Shown here: in pieces, positions 1-10,420 of the stretch
How positions within the stretch are numbered: the stretch's first letter is position 1
How the letters are laid out: each line of letters begins with the position of its first letter
Assembly: GCF_963924675.1 (NCBI RefSeq)
Contig: NC_089222.1
Coordinates: 113,599,316 to 113,663,315, forward strand
Reading direction: 5' to 3'
From: Phocoena phocoena
Lineage: Eukaryota; Chordata; Mammalia; Artiodactyla; Phocoenidae
DNA length: 64,000 bases
The notes under the pieces: generated by a model
What the model saw: the letters and a program-made list of their open reading frames with translations, nothing else
Database searches by the model: none
Told to the model about the DNA's origin: nothing
Made by a program: the position numbers and the translations under genes

Positions 1-572
1 AATGATTATTCATGCTATAGTTTGACTGCCCAGGAATCAGTTTTCTTCCTGCTCCATATAGCTTTGGCCAGGGTCATCAAGAATGTGTCCAACCTTGACA
101 TTTCTCCCAATTGAGGCTCTGAACTCAGCAAGCATTCTGAAGCTGGATCAAATAACATGAGGCAATATGAGAGGTAATCTCAAATACAGTCTAATTTATA
201 TTTTAAAAACACATAAAACATTGCAAATGGCAATATATTAAATATAATTAATCCCAAATTACCTGTCTTTAAACAGCATGAGACTGTAGTGACTAAAAGG
301 CTTTGTAGACACCCAGTAGTAGTATTTTTATTTTCTTTTCCCATTGTCACCCCAAGACATAGGACCAATTTACCTCAGCATTTTTTTAAACCCAAATTCA
401 GTCATTCCATACCCTATAGGCCAGTTTAACTGTTTTAAGGCTAAGCTCTCATACCTTTTGAGATATATCTTCTTTGTGCCATGTTCATAGAATCTCCAAC
501 CTTTATTCTCTCAGTTACCTCTTACAGTAAGCCCTGAGTTGCTCTATTTTACAGATCAGAACTGTGACATTT
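1..572. other. AT-rich sequence, nothing recognised
   Basis: No open frame, RNA gene or repeat family is recognisable here. The only long open frame (minus strand, 180-368) has no coding character. The stretch ends at the target-site duplication of the first SINE. Confidence 0.5.
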
Positions 573-583
573 AAAAGTTTAAG

Positions 584-707
584 GGATGGGACTTTCCTGG
601 AGGTCCCGTAGTTAAGACTCTGCACTTCCACTGCAGGGGCCACGGGTTCGATCCCTGGTTGGGGAGCTCAGATCCCGCATACTGCATGGCGTGGCCAAAA
701 TAATAAT
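584..707 (+). mobile_element. CHR-1-like tRNA-derived SINE
   Basis: A short SINE of about 124 bp with a tRNA-related head ('GGGACTTTCCTGGAGGTCC') and a B-box-like 'GGGTTCGATCCCTGG'. It ends in an A-rich tail containing AATAATAATAAA. An 11-bp direct repeat (AAAAGTTTAAG) flanks it at 573-583 and 708-718, which marks L1-mediated insertion on the plus strand. The body differs from the other CHR copies in the window ('AAGACTCTGCACTTCCACTG' instead of 'CGCCTGCCGATGCAGG'), which matches the older CHR-1 type. The family name is from memory. Confidence 0.85.
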
Positions 708-718
708 AAAAGTTTAAG

Positions 719-3364
719 CAATCTTTCCAGATCTCTGAGATGATTGCAGTGCACGTCTTCTGGATCCAAGTGCAATGTTCTTTCCACTGTATCAAACAGC
801 CTACCCAGAGCTTTCCTTTTTCAGCAATTTGGCCTTATAAATAAATTAATTCTTCCTAGAGTGTCATTCTGTTTTTTTAGAGTCTTGCTTGACATATCTT
901 TTCAACTCTATCTTTTACTATACATCTTAAGTTTGAACATACACAATTACCCATAAATGTGCCATATCTTTCTTTTTCTACGATTTTGGCTAATGTCACT
1001 TCTACTGCCTGGGATAAGTTTCTGTGCATTTCTCTTAAGCATACATTTGAACCATCCTTTAATACCCTGCTTAAATGTTTACTTTCTCTCTGATCCCTCT
1101 TGTTTTGTTGTCACCAGCTAGTAATATCTATTTTTGTGCAGTTCCAAAGCATTTTATATGTGCAACGCTTATGGGACTTAATGCAATATTATTCAGAAAG
1201 AATTATCATTTACATAGTTACGTTATCACCCATTACACTGTAAGCAATTTAAGTATTAAATTCTTTTCCAGGATGATTTCCTTTTTCTAGGTTCCATGAT
1301 ATCTAGCTCAATATCACAGAATTGCACAGAATAAGTGCATACGGGATAGCAAATGTGTTCTCTGAAATTAACTGTACATATTGAGACATTTTGAGCTAAT
1401 GATATCCTAGATTATTTAATTACTAAAATTAGAGATTAGAGTGAAGCTACACTTAAATTTATTGGTATAAAATAACTTACAACCACGATTATTATTTATC
1501 TGTGCAACCAAAAATGCTAAAATACCCTGAGTTAATTGATTTCTCACACATCAGTTCACTATTTATTAGCTCAACATAAAATTTTATAATGAGTAATGGG
1601 AAATCAGTTGGTTTTTTCCTTTGTAATTGCAATGCAGTAAGAACTAATCTATATTAAAATAGTCAAAAAACAACAGCCTAGGCCTTCTTCAACACATAGA
1701 AAAGAATAATAATCAGTATGCCTATGTCACAGATGCATTCTGCATTGTTTGAGATCGTCATTGGAATTAATATTGTAATATGTAAAATTAGGTTGACCAT
1801 AATATTATTAGGAAGTTGTAATTCTTGAATTTTTGACACTGAAAAGGAAACTACCCTTTTAAATGTTATGGTATTTAGTAATAATGTAGAGTTTAATATA
1901 ATTTTGAATAGTAGTTACTTTCTTACTGACGACCCTATTTACATCATCAATTGTACTGTTCAAAAAAATTACTGTTGGTACATATCTGATATACAGCATT
2001 TTGTGACCATAGATTGAGAAAATTTTCCTTATATGCTATTTTAAATTCCTGGAAATTGTACTAAGATTCATTTTTGAATGAGCATTTTATGCATACTCTA
2101 GTAGAAAATGTTCATATTCTTACCTTCTCAGAAAGAAATCACATGAAATGATAAACCTGTACCCTGTATATTTATGTGGCATGATATAAATTCAGTATCC
2201 GTCAGAATACCGCACTGGAAATCTGATCAAAGAGGAGAATTATTGAAGGACAGTGTTTTAGAAGTGGAAATTTTGTTTTGACAAGTCAAGTCAGGAGAGA
2301 AATCACCCCAGCTTGCTATGAAATAAGCACAATTAGGTTTGTTCAAATTTAAAACTCACTCCCTGACAACAAATAAATGGAGGTGTCGAATCTCATTGCA
2401 ATCACATTCAGTAATGACCTTGAACGCATGCAAATGTGAGATTTACTCAGTGGGGCTCTGTGACAACTCTAGGATTCAACTGTGAAATTGGAGTAGCTTG
2501 TACCTAAAGCGGAATTTCACACCTACTGAAGAGCAGTCTGATTCTGTAGTTATGGTGGTTAGAAAAATAATGCAGAGATTTGTATTTCCATTTGTTTATG
2601 TGAGCTATAATAGCTCTAGCAATAGTGAATGTTCAATATATATTTAACACCCCAATCTGTTATTATATCCTCGTAACTAAGTACCAGTTATAGCAGTAAT
2701 AAATACCTGAGCCCCTAGAAAATTGCAGCGTGAAAGTTTACAAAATGCATGTATTGAGCACTGCTGCATTTTCTTGGGATTTAACACATCCAGGCAGGAA
2801 CTGAAGCTTAACGAACAGAAATGATCTGCTTCTTATTTCCTATATAAACTGCCAACTATTTGCCAATGCCAAGCTAATTTAGTGAACTATTAAATTAGAA
2901 AATAATTTTTATTGGTTCAGGGAATTCAGTTGGGAATGAACATTGGAGTGTTTCACATGGTTATACTTTGCATATTTAAAATGCATGCTTGCTTTTCTAC
3001 CCGTTAAATCTGTGAATTTACCATTCCGTAAGAGAATAGAGGTTGCTTCTATAAAACTTTGTATCATGACAGCCTCCTCTTTATGCCCACATTCAACTTA
3101 AAAAGATAGAATGCATAAGAACTGATCTGAGAGTGAGGTGATGAATGCTCTTATTGCACGAGACACAGGAAGGAAAAATTACTACTTTAATTTGTGTGAA
3201 TGCTGCATTGAATCTCACATGTGAAACTGAAAATACCTTGAATCACATAAGAAAATATGTGCACCTTTTTTGTATCTCAAATATGTTAATATTAGCAGTG
3301 AATATTCATGACAGTATGTATTCTTGTTGAAACACGTTTAACCAGAGGTCTAGTGTTTGTGCGT

Positions 3365-3365
<1 letters not shown>
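719..3365. other. AT-rich sequence, nothing recognised
   Basis: About 2.6 kb with no recognisable repeat, gene or RNA. Small open frames at 744-956, 1075-1290 and 3145-3330 have no recognisable domain and match the AT-rich background. Diverged old repeats may be hidden here. Confidence 0.45.

Positions 3366-3413
<48 letters not shown>
3366..3413. repeat. (GT)n microsatellite
   Basis: An uninterrupted GT dinucleotide run of about 24 units. It is preceded by GTGCGTG and followed by TTTGGAATTATTG. It is probably length-polymorphic. Confidence 0.97.
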
Positions 3414-3416
<3 letters not shown>

Positions 3417-4305
3417 GAATTATTGTTCTGCAGAAGACATTTTGGGTGATAGTGTCTAGTAACTTTTCCATTGCAGTAGGTAGTCTCTTAAGTCAGAGTA
3501 CAGTTTTAAGATGAAAGAAGGCTCTTTTTTTCTCACTTTTAGTAGTACTCTATGGAAAAATAGTCTCATACCCTTTCCTTCTTAGTCTATAGAGGGATCA
3601 TAGGATGTAAGATGAAGTCCCCCATCATCCATATATTGTTAGTTTTAAAGGAGCACATGAGTGCAAAAAGAGGAAAAAATATTTTAATTCCTAGGTGGCC
3701 TTAGTTTACTCATCTATAAAATGAGGTGATTCTACCTTACATGCCTGAACGGAGAGGTTTGATAAAATCTTCCTTTCAAAGATCTTTTTACTCCTGGTTC
3801 ACATAACATCATACATTTATTTTGTCACATAAAAGACAAGATGTTTAAGTACCACCTCAGGGATATCATAGTCACCAAGAACTTGCTGTTCTGCCAATAG
3901 CTGGATACCACACAATTGGGGACATAAATCTTGAAATACTTAAGAGTTTTTCTTTGTCTTGATTAATATTTTCTTTCTCTCTCCCTGCCCATGCTTTGCT
4001 TGTTTTGACAGCCAAATGGGTCTGCATAATTTCCAGTCTTGACTAGAGGTAGAAAATAAAGAAAACTCAGCAACAGCACATTTTTTATTTTACAAAACTT
4101 ACAATATAAAATATATAGTATAAGTCTAGAATAGCTTTCACTCTTTAACTGCAAAGGGAATACATTTCTTACTAAGCGGATCTACTTTTTGCCACCCCTA
4201 TCTCCAAATTCCATTTCTTGATTAGAAAATATTTACATGCTGTCAGCCCTTTAGAAAGTTTTTCTTATGTGTTCCTCTATTTCTTATTCCAAGTGTCATT
4301 GTTTT
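3414..4305. other. AT-rich sequence with a possible MIR remnant
   Basis: Mostly unassigned. The part at about 3690-3770 ('GTTTACTCATCTATAAAATG') resembles the core of a plus-strand MIR SINE ('cctcatctgtaaaatggg'). This match is weak and short. No gene is seen. Confidence 0.35.
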
Positions 4306-4314
4306 AAAGTGACT

Positions 4315-4545
4315 AGACTGACACATATACACTATTGATACTATGTATAAAATAGACAACTGATGGGAACATACTGTATAGCACAGGGAGCTCTACTTAA
4401 TGCACAGTGGTGTTCTAAATGGGAGGGAAATCCAAAAGGGAGGAGAGATATGTATATTATATGTCAGCAATAGAAGCTGACACAGCATTGTAAAGCAACT
4501 ATACTCTAATAAAAATTAATTAATAAAAAAAATTTTTTAAAAACC
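4315..4545 (+). mobile_element. L1 3' end, 5'-truncated, plus strand
   Basis: This copy holds only about 230 bp of a cetartiodactyl-type L1 3' UTR. It contains 'ACATATACACTATTGATACT', 'ATACTGTATAGCACAGGGAG' and 'ATTGTAAAGCAACTATACTC', and it ends AATAAAAATTAATTAATAAAA. A 9-bp direct repeat (AAAGTGACT) lies at 4306-4314 and 4546-4554. It belongs to the same 3' UTR group as the copies at 8534, 42343 and 47909, which vary on one plan. Confidence 0.85.
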
Positions 4546-4554
4546 AAAGTGACT

Positions 4555-4995
4555 GAACTATTCATTCTGGTCTTGACCTATAGTAGGAATGAGTTTTCCC
4601 CAATATTTCACCATTGTGCAATAACTTTTCTAAGCATATACTGAAACATAAGCCATAACTTTAGGAAGAGGATGGTTTTTTGTCTACTAAAACAATTAAA
4701 TCTGTTCATATTACAAAGACTGCCGACGTGGCTGTTGAATAAAAGTTATTTCATTTTCCAAATGGCATCATGACTTGTATAGAGCCATTTTCTAAAGTGC
4801 TTCCCATTCTCTTCATCCTGTGAGAGAGCTCTGTAAAAACCATGCTTCTTATGCACTTTGGCTTATCAACCCTGCTGATTCAGAGAGCAATAGCTTTTCA
4901 GTGAAGTTAGGCTGCCACTAGAAATGTGTTAGTGTTAACTGAGGAATAGTGCTTCTTATATATGAGCTGAAGAGGAAGACAGATCCTTAACTCTG
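4555..4995. other. AT-rich sequence, nothing recognised
   Basis: No repeat or gene recognised in about 440 bp between two L1 fragments. Confidence 0.45.
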
Positions 4996-4997
4996 AG

Positions 4998-5208
4998 ACC
5001 CTATTTTGTATTGAATTATAATTAACATACAATGCTGTATTACTTTCAGATGTACAATATATCAATAGGTACGTCAATAGTGATTCGATATTTTCATAAT
5101 TATGAAATGGATCCGTTACCATCTGTCACCATACAAAGCTGGTATGTAATATTGTTGGCTGTATGCCCTATGTGTACATTACATCCCCATAAAATTTATT
5201 TATCTGAA
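4998..5208 (-). mobile_element. Old L1 3' UTR fragment, minus strand
   Basis: Read on the minus strand, this matches the 3' UTR of old mammalian L1 (L1MA/L1MB-like). On the plus strand it shows 'TAATTAACATACAATGCTGT', 'TTTCAGATGTACAATATATC', 'TGTCACCATACAAAGC' and 'GTACATTACATCCCC'. No target-site duplication is visible. It abuts a plus-strand L1 segment at 5215, so the pair may be one inverted insertion. Confidence 0.75.
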
Positions 5209-5214
5209 GAAAAT

Positions 5215-5345
5215 GAAAATACTAATTGGAAAAAGATACATGTACCTCTGTGTTCATTACAGCACTATGTACAATAGCCACAATATGGAAGCAAGCTAAG
5301 TGTCCATCCATTCATCCATAGATGAATGGATGAAGATGTGCTGTA

Positions 5346-5415
<70 letters not shown>

Positions 5416-5445
5416 TATACATAATGGAATAATACTCATTTATAT
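5215..5445 (+). mobile_element. L1 ORF2 3' end fragment, plus strand
   Basis: The sequence matches the last part of L1 ORF2: 'TGTTCATTACAGCACTATGT', 'ACAATAGCCACAATATGGAA', 'AAGTGTCCATCC' and 'ATGAATGGATGAAGATGTG'. It resumes after the microsatellite with 'ATAATGGAATAATACTCATT'. The same ORF2 segment occurs at about 30605-30725 and 56820-56935 without the microsatellite. It lies head to head with the minus-strand L1 piece just upstream. Confidence 0.8.
5346..5414. repeat. (GT)n(AT)n(AC)n palindromic microsatellite
   Basis: A run of GT passes into about 20 AT units and then into AC. Because GT and AC are reverse complements, the whole tract is an inverted repeat. It lies where other L1 copies in this window have only 'ACATATATACA', so it appears to have grown from that seed inside the L1 fragment. 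Confidence 0.95.
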
Positions 5446-6610
5446 GTATTATTATGTGTGCATCATATATATATATATCAAAACTTATATATAAGTTCCT
5501 TGAAGGCAGTATGTTCTTTCTGCCCTCACCCCCATTCTTTTCACGTCTAAGTATAAATGGCACTTAGTAAAAGTACAATGAATTAATGAGTTCAATACAA
5601 GTAAAATCAATCTGCTTAAAATTGCTTTGCTTGAAATCTTTATTTTCCCCCTCATACATTTACTTTGGTACAACTGGATTGTTTTTTACAGTATTTCTTA
5701 GCCAGTGAGAGACCAGAATACTTTCTAAAGCAAATGTCTCCTGCAAAGAACAATTCAGTTAGCAATAGTGAGTACAAAAACCCTGTCTCATCATCCACTG
5801 GCAATGACCCCAGATTCTCCACCAAGCAGAAAAGGAGAGCATCACAAGGACGTCTCCACAGGCACTTTCTTCTACCTTTGCACTAACCAGTACTCTCAAC
5901 TTGCTGATTGCTTGCCCCTCCATGGCAGAGGCAGGCAGTGATTCAAAATTCTGCTGTTGCCAGGCATGAGTATTGGCATCTAAGTCTGGTCACCACTCTC
6001 AGAGAGTAGCACAAAATCATACTCAGGAATGGCCACATTGGAATTACAGAATGTGCTTCTTCTTTTTACAGAATCTAGTGCTTATAGGTAGATCTATACA
6101 CAACCCAGTCCTATTCACATCAAATGAATCTTGAACCTTGCCACCATAAAAACTGTCTTAACATTGTTGCTGTTTTATTTTATATATTGAAAGTTGTCAA
6201 TGAGAAAGAAGTACCAATTTTGATGTACTGTTCATTACTACATGAATACAGCCATTAGCTTATAATATGCAAGTGTTTGTTCTTCTCAGATCAGTGCTAT
6301 GTTCCTCATCTTTACAGTGCTCTTAACAGCTTGGTTCTACTTTAGTTGTCTAATTTTACGTGAACCATGTTGGTAGATTTCTCATACCCAGAGAAAATCT
6401 ATGATACATGCTCTAGGCTGAGTATTCACACTTCTTGGGGCATGGGAAACTCATTGCACAGTGTCCTGCTTCTGTCTTATAACTACTCAAGCCAGCATTT
6501 TGTAAGAGATTTAATGAAAGCAAAACAGACCAGCAAAAATGCCGATCAGTGGTGAACCTGGTGATGGAGTCTCACTCTCAGCACCACAGGCTCATGGACT
6601 TGTGCAGTGA
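5446..6610. other. Mixed sequence, nothing recognised
   Basis: No repeat family or gene recognised. Open frames at 5665-5886 and 6367-6555 have no recognisable product. A short AT tract occurs near 5466-5480. Confidence 0.45.
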
Positions 6611-6796
6611 GGGTCCGCAGAGGGGAGGTAGGGAAACCTTCTCTTGAATGAATGAGAAAGTTGTTTGCTACCATCACCTAATGAGTGCTTTCCTCTCAGA
6701 TGTTTGGGTCCGCAGAGGGGAGGTAGGGAAACCTTCTCTTGAATGAGAAAGTTGTTTGCTACCATCACCTAATGAGTGCTTTCCTCTCAGATGTTT
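6611..6796. repeat. Tandem duplication of a 95-bp unit
   Basis: Unit 1 (6611-6705) and unit 2 (6706-6796) both begin 'GGGTCCGCAGAGGGGAGGTA' and end 'CTTTCCTCTCAGATGTTT'. They differ only by a 4-bp AATG deletion in unit 2 (GAATGAATGAG against GAATGAG). Near-identity in otherwise diverged DNA indicates a recent duplication or an assembly duplication. It is not a known transposon. Confidence 0.95.
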
Positions 6797-8518
6797 TGAT
6801 GCCCACCCATTGGGCATTTTGCTAGTGATTCAATCAAGAGTGACAATGAGTATTTGAAACTGTTTCTACACTGATATGGGGAAGCCTCACTCATATGTCT
6901 TCAACATCAATGAAATCACTCTGCTTCTTCCTCTGGAAGTTTCCATCCCACTGGGAAAGCAGATGGGAAGAAAATGTCACAACATGAGACAATTATCATC
7001 TTGAGATTTAGATTTAGTCCTCCTCATTGAACTTCAATTCTGTTGAAACAACTGTGTAGCCCTGGGAAGACACCAAGGGACATGGCATTTTCATTATAAA
7101 GCATTAACTCAGGAATGAGATTAAAAAGACAAATTCCCATTTCCTTGGGCCCCACCATCCTGGAAAGGATTTTTTTCTAGAAATCTTAACACGTTTAGGA
7201 AGCATTCCTAGAATCCTCAAAAATCATTGAGGATTATACTGTATCCCCAATACATACTATCCTCTGTATGCTTCTGTCTGCACAAATATCACATACATTC
7301 CCACACCTAAACATTGTCTCATAACATTTTACTTATCAAGAAGTTAAAAATAGCACAGTATAGAACAAGTTCTTTGCAGTCAGGCTAAATTATATGTACT
7401 TGGAAAATTCCTAAAACTTTGTAATCTCACTTTCATCATTTGCAAGGTAGAATTAAAATTAACTACATCAGAATTAGAAGAAATGAAATGTGAGAACATG
7501 TGGAAGGACCTGGATCAATGCTCAATACACTTAGTTCTCATTTTCCTCCATTTTATATAAACAAATACTCTGCAAACCCCTCCAAATCCAGTTCAAGACC
7601 CACCATCGCTGATCGTTCACTGCCTTTTAAATCTACATTAGCAATTGCCATAATGAACTGCTTGTGTTTCTTACCTTAAATTCTAAACTAAACAGCTTTG
7701 GTTTTAATCCCAAACAATTTAGTATTTTCTACACTGCATAATAAAATCGTGCCAAGATCACAGTTAGTTCACTTATTTCACTTCAAGAATCAGCACTTTT
7801 CTATTTAATTGCCCTTGATAAGTATTTCTAAGCATAACTGCTCTAAAGAGCATTCTGATCATAACGTGTTCACAGTGCCTGGAGGCCATCATTAAATAAC
7901 CTGTTACAGTGAGCCGCTGTCAATACACTGGACATAATGCTGAGTGGGCTTGGTCAGTAATGATTGTCCTGGAACTTGCTTTCAAAGAAAAATTTCCCAT
8001 TATCAGCAAGAATTTCAGTCATCTTTCTCTTCCTGAGAAAAGTGGAGTGTGCCCTGTGCAGCAGCAGTGCCCTATGCAACCTAGTCATGAAGCAATGCAA
8101 ACTTTCTAAATATTTAACCAATTTTGACTCTTACAAATCATGTGCAAATATTCATTTTGATCAGAAATGAAAACCATTTTTTTTAGTTGTACTTTCCAAC
8201 TCCTGTCATTTTCTTCCTATAGGAGGACTGGGTTCTTTCACTGTATATAATCCTAGGATAGTTCTATCATATGCTTACCTCTTAATTTGGCCAGGCCATC
8301 TATGCAAACCACTATGCAGGCCTTATTACCAGACTCTGCTTGCGTTTAATGAATGCAGATGTTTTCTGAAAGCAGAGAAATAAAAATCATAAACAGCCTC
8401 ATTTTCATATCAGTGGCAGCTGTATAATCGCTATAAAAACCCTATTGTCTCAAGTTTTGTAATCTTGTAGAGCATGCCTATCCCCCTGTTCTTTATTCAT
8501 AATTGACTAAATATTGTT
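6797..8518. other. AT-rich sequence, nothing certain recognised
   Basis: About 1.7 kb without an identifiable gene. The segment at about 7370-7515 ('CTCACTTTCATCATTTGCAAG') could be a badly decayed plus-strand MIR, with low support. Open frames at 7909-8109 and 7964-8170 overlap in different frames and look like chance. Confidence 0.4.
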
Positions 8519-8533
8519 AAAAATAATAATCAC

Positions 8534-8635
8534 TTCATTGGGGGACTGGGGCTGACATATATACACTAATATGTATAAAATAGATAACTAATAAGAACCT
8601 GCTGTATAACAAATAAATAAAATAAAATTCAAAAA
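8534..8635 (+). mobile_element. L1 3' end, very short copy
   Basis: About 100 bp of the cetartiodactyl L1 3' UTR ('GGGCTGACATATATACACTA', 'TATAAAATAGATAACTAATA', 'GAACCTGCTGTATAAC'). It then goes straight to an A-rich tail, skipping the usual 'CACAACATTGTAAA' end. The flanks share AAATAATAATCAC (about 8521-8533 and 8636-8648), a plausible target-site duplication of 13 bp. Confidence 0.75.
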
Positions 8636-8649
8636 AAATAATAATCACC

Positions 8650-8805
8650 TATTGAATGCTACAAAGTGTTGGGATTAAGATTCATTAAGATGGGCCCGCC
8701 CCCCCAAGATAAAATCTCCATTTCACAGATTGAAGACAATTGTTCAGGAAGATTAAGTGACACAGTAGGGGGCTGGGCTGGGACTGAAACCAGTCCTGTT
8801 CAACA
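8650..8805 (-). mobile_element. MIR SINE, minus strand
   Basis: On the plus strand it reads 'CTCCATTTCACAGATTGAAG', 'GGAAGATTAAGTGACACAGT', 'GGGCTGGGCTGGGACTGAAA' and 'CCAGTCCTGTTCAAC'. These follow the reverse complement of the MIR consensus (cccattttacagatgagg, gttaagtgac, cagagctgggattcgaacc). The open frame at 8666-8947 is this repeat and is not a gene. Confidence 0.75.
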
Positions 8806-9101
8806 AGAGACCATAATCTCTCCTTGGTGTCATGTGACATCTTCTGCCAAGGGCAGCAAGAGTGACAATGAGGGACTCCGCCTCCTCTCTCACAAGCTAA
8901 AGGTTCAATCTTCTCTTTGTTGCTCACTCTTTTCTTCTCAGGTATAGGAGCCTGTATCCCCACCAATACATTCTAACCATCCCCAGCACAAAGAGAGGTG
9001 TTCCTCTCCATGTTCTGCTTTTTCTTTACATTTTGTCGTATGCCACTTTTCCTGTTCTTTTCCACTTTCACAAGAAAATGCTTAGTTTAAAAGTATCTAC
9101 C

Positions 9102-9299
9102 TGGGCTTCCCTGGTGGTGCAGTGGTTGAGAATCCACTTGCCGATGAAGGGGACACGGGTTCGTGCCCCGGTCTGGGAAGATCCCACATACCGCGGAGCG
9201 GCTGGGCCCGTGAGCCATGGCCGCTGAGCCTGCGCATCCGGAGCCTGTGCTCCGCAACAGGAGAGGCCAGAACAGTGAGAGGCACGCGTACTGGAAAAA
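9102..9299 (+). mobile_element. CHR-2-type SINE
   Basis: A full-length copy of about 198 bp. The head is 'GGGCTTCCCTGGTGGTGCAG', the pol III B box is in 'GGGTTCGTGCCCCGG', the middle is 'GCGGAGCGGCTGGGCCCGTG', and the end is 'AACAGTGAGAGGC' plus an A tail. A 7-bp direct repeat (ATCTACC) flanks it at 9095-9101 and 9300-9306. The overlapping open frames on both strands here are by-products of the CpG-rich SINE body. Confidence 0.93.
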
Positions 9300-9544
9300 A
9301 TCTACCAATAAGAGAATTCATTTCCTTTTGCATAGTAAACAAGCTCTCACACAATACTGAATGTAATTTTGTTCTTTTAATACCTTTTTAAAAAATGCCA
9401 AGCTTGCTGTGGCTGAAGGCATAGGAAGTGCTGCTTCATTACTTACTTTTTTGAGGGGATATGGAAGGGAAATCACTTTTATGTCTGGAGCCAATTTAAA
9501 ATGTTAAGGTCCAGAATGACGTTGTCATTTTTTTGATTCATAAG

Positions 9545-9941
9545 CAAATTATTCATTCATTAAGTAATTCAGTAAACATTTATGGAGTGATTACTAGGTA
9601 CCAAACATTGGGGAAAAAACAGAGGACAAGGCAGTGGAGTAGGTTGCTGTCATGAAATTCACACCTCTGAGAGAAATAGACAAAAAATCAGTAAGGCAGT
9701 GTACAAGCTAGCCTGTTCTAGATATTCATAAGTGCTGTGAAGAAACCAAAGCAGAACAATATGGTATGAGAGAGGCTGGAGGAGGTTGAGGGGTCAGCAA
9801 GGCTGGCAGAGGAGGCTGTTTTAGTAGAGAACCAAATGAAGAAGAGGGACCAAGCAAGCACAGGCCTGGGGGAAGAGTTTTAGGCAAAGGGAATATACAT
9901 ACAAAGGTAAGGGGGCAGGAAAGAGCAACTTGTGTTCCTGG
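9545..9941 (-). mobile_element. L2 LINE 3' fragment, minus strand
   Basis: On the plus strand it reads as the reverse complement of the L2 3' region, with 'TTCATTCATTAAGTAATTCAG' shortened to 'AGTAAACATTTATGGAGTGA', then 'AAGTGCTGTGAAGAAACCAA' and 'GCCTGGGGGAAGAGTTTTAG', and ending 'TGTTCCTGGAAC'. Divergence is high, as expected for this mammal-wide family. No coding part is intact. Confidence 0.65.
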
Positions 9942-9971
9942 AACAAAACAAAACAAAACAAAACAAAACAA
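9942..9971. repeat. (AAAAC)n simple repeat
   Basis: About six AAAAC units, directly at the end of the L2 fragment. Confidence 0.95.
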
Positions 9972-10050
9972 GCCAAAGGGGCTGGAAATCTACTAAGCAA
10001 AATTGAGAATAGTGCATGATGAAGTATTTGGGGTCCAAATCCTATAGGAC

Positions 10051-10420
10051 TGCCATAGACAGAATTATATCCCTGAAAATTTGTATCTTGAAGCCCTAAC
10101 TGCCAATGGGATGAAATGTAAAGATGATACCTTTGGGACATAATTAAGTTTATATATAGTCATGAGGGTGGGGCCCTCATGATGGGATTAGTGGCCTTAT
10201 ACGAAGAGAAATAGACATCAGAGCACTCTCTTTGTCCATGAGAGGGCATAGTAAGAAAGCAGACATCCACAAGCCAGGAAGAGCATTCTCACCAGAACCC
10301 GGCTATGCTGGCATGCTGATCTCAGATTTTCAACCTCCAGAACTGTGAGAAATACATTTCTGTTGTTTAAGCCACCCAGTCTATGGTATTTTGTTAAAGC
10401 AGCCCTAGCAACTAAGACAA
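10051..10420 (+). mobile_element. MLT1/MST-type ERVL-MaLR solo LTR
   Basis: A near full-length LTR of about 370 bp. Landmarks in order are 'TCATGAGGGTGGGGCCCTCA', 'GATGGGATTAGTGGCCTTAT', 'CTCCAGAACTGTGAGAAATA', 'TTTCTGTTGTTTAAGCCACC', 'CAGTCTATGGTATTTTGTTA' and 'GCAGCCCTAGCAACTAAGAC'. These are the hallmarks of MaLR LTRs, with the shared 3' half of MST/MLT1. No internal region follows, so it is a solo LTR. It is ancient and has no coding capacity. Confidence 0.85.

Noticed and set aside
3366..3413. CRISPR-like or other structured array suggested by regular repetition
   Set aside because: It is a plain GT microsatellite. Nothing in the window has spaced repeats with unique spacers, and the DNA is mammalian.
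9166..9176. Possible tRNA gene suggested by the B box in GGGTTCGTGCCCC
   Set aside because: The tRNA-like head belongs to a SINE; it has no complete cloverleaf and is followed by the SINE body and A tail.
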